Assembly (NCBI GenBank): GCA_017468215.1
Contig: JAFUJG010000260.1
Location: 1-8,993 of the forward strand
Reading direction: 5' to 3'
Length of the DNA: 8,993 nt
DNA from: Clostridia bacterium
Lineage (GTDB): Bacteria > Bacillota > Clostridia > UMGS1883
The position numbers were made by a program, and so were the translations under genes. This document shows, piece by piece, positions 5,833 through 8,993 of this stretch; position 1 is the first letter of the stretch; each line of letters starts with the position of its first letter. The notes beneath the pieces were generated by a model, which ran no database searches, had not been told where the DNA came from, and was given only the letters and a program-made list of their open reading frames with translations.

Positions 5833-6453
5833 TTAAGGCAAATACAACTCCTCTCCAGGATATATAACTGTTCGTTCAAGGTTATTGAGTGCCATTATTT
5901 CCGTATATCTTGAGCCTTTGCCCAGAACTTCTGATGCAATTTTCCAAAGGCTGTCTCCCTTTTGCACAACATATTTGTCGTGAGCTTCAATATATGCCGG
6001 GGTTCCGTAACCGATTATATACTTTGACGCCATGGAATAAGAGCGTCTGGCAACTTTATTTGAGGTATTCCCCTCTATTGTTGATACAGCGTTTCCCGAC
6101 CTGCTTGTCACAATGCCTACATGAGTGGAATCGTCAAGGGTGTATCCCGAGCTGAAAAATATAATGTCGCCCCTTTTAGGCTCATACTCCCCACCATATG
6201 CCCTACTCTTTTGAAAAAGTCCTCTTTTTTCAAACCATGCCTTGCCAATATCGCATGATGCAAAGTGCGGAATTACGGATTTATCAATCCCTGCTGCCGC
6301 CTTACACCAGGTTACAAAAATTGCACACCAGGCAACATTCATGCCAAAGCTCATGCCGCCTGTCTTGTTGTAGTATTTTATATACTTATCATCGCCTTCA
6401 GGCTCGCAAACTCCAATCTCTCCCTCTGCAACTCTAATCAATCGCTCAATCAT
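5833..6453 (-). CDS. Phage-type endolysin, CHAP amidase/peptidase with C-terminal LysM
   Basis: This is a peptidoglycan hydrolase expected to cut the cell wall from within, after release through the holin encoded just upstream. The 206-residue product has no signal peptide, as expected for a holin-dependent lysin. The CHAP domain occupies about 5-150: the catalytic Cys is C43 in AWCAIFVTWC, the His is H111 in STHVGIV, and the third polar residue is E127 or N129 in EGNTSN. A single LysM wall-binding domain spans about 160-206, starting YVVQKGDSLWKIA and ending YPGEELYLP. The ATG at 6453 is chosen because GAGGAGG lies six bases upstream; a TTG start at 6468 would consume that site. No clear terminator follows the gene within 100 bases. 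CHAP enzymes can be amidases or endopeptidases, and the bond cut is not readable here. Confidence 0.9.
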   Translation of the reverse strand: MIERLIRVAEGEIGVCEPEGDDKYIKYYNKTGGMSFGMNVAWCAIFVTWCKAAAGIDKSVIPHFASCDIGKAWFEKRGLFQKSRAYGGEYEPKRGDIIFFSSGYTLDDSTHVGIVTSRSGNAVSTIEGNTSNKVARRSYSMASKYIIGYGTPAYIEAHDKYVVQKGDSLWKIASEVLGKGSRYTEIMALNNLERTVIYPGEELYLP

Positions 6454-6459
6454 AAAGCG

Positions 6460-6466
6460 CCTCCTC
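6460..6466 (-). promoter_or_regulatory. Ribosome binding site of the endolysin, overlapping the holin stop
   Basis: GAGGAGG lies six bases before the ATG at 6453 and fixes that start. The TGA that ends the holin gene (6467-6465) shares its bases, so holin and lysin translation are probably coupled. Confidence 0.88.
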
Positions 6467-6785
6467 AATTCCGTGTCAAAAACTTTTCCAGGCTTTTAAT
6501 CAGCTCTCCGTAAAGCTTCTCATAGCCGAACATTGCCCCATACGCCACAAAAAAGCCCCCGAAGAAGGTTCCTGCTCCAAGCATCAGCGAAAAGGATGCA
6601 TTTTCAAGCACGCAATATGCATATACAACAAAAAACACCACTATCTCCGACACAACCACCACAGCTAAAGGGCGTGAGGTTTCGGCTTTAAGCCAGATGC
6701 TCTTTAAAACCTCTACAATAATGTTTACCGCAACAATGCAAACCCCCGCAACTGCCGCAAGGTTTGTCAAAAATTCAATACTCAT
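6465..6785 (-). CDS. Holin-like small membrane protein
   Basis: The 106-residue product has three predicted membrane segments at about 5-27, 38-60 and 66-87. A short charged C-terminal tail (YEKLYGELIKSLEKFLTRN) follows. Size, topology, charge at the end and the position directly before an endolysin gene are those of a phage holin, which forms membrane lesions that let the lysin reach the wall. The start ATG at 6785 follows AAAGGAGG with six bases between. It begins 19 bases after the upstream gene, and its stop codon lies in the lysin ribosome binding site. I cannot assign it to a named holin family from sequence alone, so the role rests mainly on topology and context. Confidence 0.78.
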   Translation of the reverse strand: MSIEFLTNLAAVAGVCIVAVNIIVEVLKSIWLKAETSRPLAVVVVSEIVVFFVVYAYCVLENASFSLMLGAGTFFGGFFVAYGAMFGYEKLYGELIKSLEKFLTRN

Positions 6786-6804
6786 AATTTTCCTCCTTTA
6801 AAAT

Positions 6805-7236
6805 TCAGAACACCTTTTTCTTCACACATTCTTGATAAACACCCATGATATAGTCATAGTCCATGCTTATTCGTCCGTTGGTCATTCCGTACTTTTCAAT
6901 AAGCTCCTCGTAATCCTCGTGAATATCGATAATATGTAAAAACGCCTCCTCTGTATGCTTTTCACCCATCTTGCACGAATCTGCAAAAGCAAAGATTTCG
7001 GCTCTTATTCGTTTTATTTCGTTCATGTCAACGGTCATCTCAATCTCCCGAAGATACTCTCCCTGTCGTTTTAACTCTCCGTGAATACTGTCAAGCTCCT
7101 TTTTCACATCCTGATTAAGTCTGCGGCCGATATATTCAAAAAGCATACCCCATGGGTTAAGCTTGATTTTTGAAACCTCCACAAAAATGCTCATAATACC
7201 CACAAACGAAACAAAAATTGCAACATATCCTTCCAT
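6805..7236 (-). CDS. Phage lysis-module membrane/coiled-coil protein of unknown function
   Basis: The 143-residue product has one N-terminal membrane segment (about 3-21). A polar, probably coiled-coil helix follows (about 38-75), then a C-terminal domain with RIRAEIFAFAD at 76-86, MGEKHTEEAF at 90-99 and a DYIMGVYQECVKKKVF ending. From memory, this C-terminal pattern (R-x-x-I-x-x-F-x-D, then a KH-T/S-x-E-x-F segment, then VYQ-C near the end) recurs in proteins encoded just before holins in Firmicutes phages. Their biochemical role is not known to me. The start ATG at 7236 follows GGAGGTG. It is the first gene of the lysis cassette. A convincing promoter between it and the terminator at 7298 was not found: TTGTCC-17-TATATC is present, but would start RNA on the ribosome binding site. 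Confidence 0.75.
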   Translation of the reverse strand: MEGYVAIFVSFVGIMSIFVEVSKIKLNPWGMLFEYIGRRLNQDVKKELDSIHGELKRQGEYLREIEMTVDMNEIKRIRAEIFAFADSCKMGEKHTEEAFLHIIDIHEDYEELIEKYGMTNGRISMDYDYIMGVYQECVKKKVF

Positions 7237-7297
7237 GCTTCACCTCCAGATATACTTTTATCACAAACAAAGGACAAAAGCAGTAGCACACGAAGGC

Positions 7298-7338
7298 AAA
7301 AAAAAGACTAAGCCTCCTTTTCGTGCTTAGTCTTTTTT
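7298..7338. terminator. Intrinsic terminator after the FliB-family gene
   Basis: An 8-bp stem GACTAAGC (7306-7313) / GCTTAGTC (7325-7332) is flanked by eight A residues on one side and six T residues on the other. Minus-strand RNA leaving the fliB-like gene would end in eight U residues, so the gene is separated from the lysis cassette. The symmetric A/T flanks allow it to work in both directions. Confidence 0.9.
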
Positions 7339-7345
7339 ATATTTA

Positions 7346-8230
7346 TTAATTTTCCAACGCCCGGAGTATTGCTTCCACGTTATCCTCGTTATACTCAACC
7401 TCTGCTGAGTACATTCTGCAGATTTCAATCAGCTCGTCGACTGTTTCCTCGCTCCTTTTAAAAATCTCACGTATCATATGAAAGCTCAGAATAGCAAGCA
7501 GTACCCTTTCGTTGTATCGTCCGTCATAAACAGCCTCCGCCATGTATCTGTATATAAAATACACCAGTATTTGCTCAAAGGGCACACTCCAGTCATTTTT
7601 AAGCTCGTGCCCATGCCCACGGATGCTCATAACACGACCTGTCCAGCTTTTATCAAGCCTCTCGAGCTTTAAAAATTCAATGTCCCACTTTTTTTGCGGA
7701 AGGTGTATGCCGAACATCTTCATCACATCAACAATACGTTCGTCAATGGTTTTTTCTCTGTTTTGCAATGCGTCGAACACCATATGGCGAATATTAAAGA
7801 TAACCGCATCCTCATCGCTTACTTCGCCTACAAGCTCTACCCTGCGGGGATTTGTAACAATAAGCCTTGCAGCTTCCTCGCAGCACATACCAAGCCCGAT
7901 TTCCTCACGGTCTTCTATACAGCTGACAAACCTGGGATGGTCCGAGCAAATCTGGCAAAGTGCGTCCTTTCCCATGTGGGATATAATCTCACAAAGGTTT
8001 TTATCGTCAAGAAAGGGGCAACGCTCGTTTTCACCCAAAACAAAATGGGGGCAGTCGCCCTCAAGAGAAATATTTTCCCGAAGCTTATCACCCAATTCCC
8101 CCGGGCAGGTCATGTACCGTATCATGGTATCGGGGTCAACGTCAATTTCCCAGCCGATACAGCAGTTGTGCTTGCACTTGTCTGCAATACATTCAAATCC
8201 GTCATAGTAGCTCGGTTTAAAAACTCTCAT
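7346..8230 (-). CDS. FliB-family cysteine-rich protein (flagellin lysine-N-methylase-like)
   Basis: The 294-residue product carries the FliB-type N-terminus. RVFKPSYYDGFECIADKC is followed by KHNCCIGWEIDVD, giving Cys at 14, 19, 23 and 24. Further cysteines lie at 60, 71, 80, 92, 95, 104, 116 and 117, including CPFLDDKNLC and LCQICSDHPRF. Salmonella FliB methylates flagellin lysines and is reported to use a [4Fe-4S] cluster, which would fit these cysteines. This protein is shorter than the Salmonella enzyme, and no flagellar gene is in view, so its substrate is uncertain; metal or cluster binding is the safer claim. The ATG at 8230 is preferred because GGGAGAG lies eight bases upstream. A GTG at 8260 would add ten residues that do not fit the family start. 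It has its own terminator, lies downstream of alkD, and has no obvious promoter. Confidence 0.8.
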   Translation of the reverse strand: MRVFKPSYYDGFECIADKCKHNCCIGWEIDVDPDTMIRYMTCPGELGDKLRENISLEGDCPHFVLGENERCPFLDDKNLCEIISHMGKDALCQICSDHPRFVSCIEDREEIGLGMCCEEAARLIVTNPRRVELVGEVSDEDAVIFNIRHMVFDALQNREKTIDERIVDVMKMFGIHLPQKKWDIEFLKLERLDKSWTGRVMSIRGHGHELKNDWSVPFEQILVYFIYRYMAEAVYDGRYNERVLLAILSFHMIREIFKRSEETVDELIEICRMYSAEVEYNEDNVEAILRALEN

Positions 8231-8238
8231 TTTCCACA

Positions 8239-8245
8239 CTCTCCC
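8239..8245 (-). promoter_or_regulatory. Ribosome binding site of the FliB-family gene
   Basis: GGGAGAG sits eight bases before the ATG at 8230, which supports that start over the in-frame GTG at 8260. Confidence 0.65.
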
Positions 8246-8272
8246 AACATTTAAAAACACCCCAACATGTAG

Positions 8273-8344
8273 CCTTCCCCTTGAGGTAGCGTAGCGGCAA
8301 TTTGGCAGTGAGACAGGTGTTGCCGCAAGGTGACGGATGAGGTG
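8273..8344. repeat. Degenerate intergenic palindromic repeat (dispersed-repeat-like)
   Basis: The spacer between alkD and the fliB-like gene contains GCCTTCCCCTTGAGG near the left and GGTGACGGATGAGGTGTC at the right. Between them is a 7-bp inverted pair, GCGGCAA (8294-8300) / TTGCCGC (8320-8326). From memory, this CCTTCCCCTTGAGG ... GACGGATGAGGTGT layout is that of a short repeat scattered between genes in many clostridial genomes. The middle here looks altered from the usual simple palindrome. The right end reaches the alkD stop codon. Membership needs a genome search. Confidence 0.5.
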
Positions 8345-8993
8345 TCAATTCTGCACTTTCATCCCTTTTAACGTTTCTTTTAGTTTTTTATCTACACGGT
8401 AGCTTTCTACTGCCTTCTGTATGGTTTTGTTGTGCACCCACTTATCCAGGCGGTTTTCTTCTATGTATTTTATGGCTTCGTCATAATTTTTACACAGTGC
8501 CGTTGCAAAATACCAGGCAATCATCATGTTAACATAATACTCGTCGCTTTTTACTTTTGCCACCATTGCCATGTGCTCGCCTTTAAAATCCATACGCATC
8601 AGAAGCCCTATTGCGTATCTTACGGTATAGGTATCATCGCCTTTTATCCATTGGCAAATTTTTTGCATTACCTTTTCAGGGTGCTTTTTAAAAACCTTCG
8701 GATAAAACATATCGCAGGTTGCCCAGTTATCGATATAGGGCAAAAACCGCTCTGTCTCGGCAATTGCTTTGTCAACATCCGTAATAAATTCAATTAAAAA
8801 CGCATGTAGGTTATTTTCTTCGTAATATTCGTGAGGCAGTTGCTTTAAAAACTGCTCTGCTTCCGCCGTGCTCTTTACGCTTTTTGCAAGCTTTCTTAGG
8901 TCAGGCACACGCACGCCTATAATCTTTTGCTTATCAACGGTGGGCATCAGTTTTGAGTGAAAATCTCTGTATTTTAAATCCTGCAGTGCAAAA
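8345..8993 (-). CDS. AlkD-family DNA alkylation repair protein, partial (start beyond right edge)
   Basis: This belongs to the HEAT-like-repeat glycosylase family that removes positively charged alkylated bases such as 7-methylguanine and 3-methyladenine. The frame is open from the right edge to the stop at 8345, giving 215 residues. The first ATG (8947) is not the start, because the 15 codons before it encode FALQDLKYRDFHSKL, which continues the family N-terminus. Only about ten residues should be missing. Counting from that internal Met, W75 and D79 lie in NWATCD, R110 in TVRYAIGLLM and W145 in AWYFATAL. These are plausible counterparts of the Trp109, Asp113, Arg148 and Trp187 that contact DNA in Bacillus AlkD, though the last two are matched by spacing only. 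It ends at the repeat before the fliB-like gene. I see no terminator between the two, so cotranscription is possible. Confidence 0.88.
   Translation of the reverse strand, partial: FALQDLKYRDFHSKLMPTVDKQKIIGVRVPDLRKLAKSVKSTAEAEQFLKQLPHEYYEENNLHAFLIEFITDVDKAIAETERFLPYIDNWATCDMFYPKVFKKHPEKVMQKICQWIKGDDTYTVRYAIGLLMRMDFKGEHMAMVAKVKSDEYYVNMMIAWYFATALCKNYDEAIKYIEENRLDKWVHNKTIQKAVESYRVDKKLKETLKGMKVQN

Noticed and set aside
7237..7297. Promoter TTGTCC-17-TATATC before the lysis cassette
   Set aside because: Spacing is good, but the predicted start falls on the ribosome binding site and the hexamers are weak.
7542..8254. Plus-strand open frames of 221 and 186 codons opposite the FliB-family gene
   Set aside because: They mirror the real gene on the other strand, overlap each other, and show no recognisable domain or start signal.
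8945..8947. ATG at 8947 as the start of the AlkD-like gene
   Set aside because: The frame stays open to the edge, and the upstream codons encode the expected AlkD N-terminal sequence, so the real start is outside the window.
1..8993. CRISPR array or insertion sequence
   Set aside because: No regularly spaced direct repeats, no transposase-like frame and no terminal-repeat pair with target duplication were found. The 78-base inverted structure at 5657-5734 has no flanking duplication that would mark it as a mobile element.

Overview
The window looks like a piece of a low-GC Firmicutes chromosome, most likely an anaerobic gut clostridium of the Oscillospiraceae or Lachnospiraceae type. This is inferred from the strong AGGAGG-type ribosome binding sites, the AT-rich intergenic DNA with textbook sigma-A promoters, and the protein families present. 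No marker gene in the window fixes the taxon. All protein genes lie on the minus strand. The only plus-strand gene is a tRNA.

Layout from left to right: (1) an acidic protein gene of unknown function that runs off the left edge (1-496) and has no visible ribosome binding site; (2) a compact tRNA-Pro(GGG) unit on the plus strand with a consensus promoter, the tRNA including CCA, and an intrinsic terminator (571-741); (3) a complete branched-chain amino acid ABC transporter operon, transcribed right to left as livK-livH-livM-livG-livF (5633 down to 822) and closed by a bidirectional hairpin at 795-818; (4) a three-gene phage-type lysis cassette (7236 down to 5833): a coiled-coil membrane protein, a holin-like protein and a CHAP-LysM endolysin; (5) a FliB-family cysteine-rich protein (8230 down to 7346) with its own terminator; (6) an intergenic repeat-like segment (about 8273-8344); (7) an AlkD-type DNA alkylation repair protein whose start lies beyond the right edge (8345-8993).

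The liv genes form one functional unit. LivK is a lipoprotein that captures the amino acid outside the membrane, LivH and LivM form the channel, and LivG and LivF are the two ATPases. The genes are packed with gaps of 1 to 13 bases, except for a 143-base livK-livH gap that can fold into competing hairpins.

The most interesting structure is at the liv promoter. A perfect TTGACA-17-TATAAT promoter sits in the loop between two perfect 20-base inverted arms, and the downstream arm runs into a T-rich stretch. RNA arriving from the upstream lysis cassette would carry both arms and could form a terminator. RNA started at the liv promoter would begin at about the second arm and could not. This would insulate the liv operon from the lysis genes while leaving its own promoter free. 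It is an inference from sequence and has not been tested. No wholly new gene system is evident; most of the protein genes belong to recognisable families.
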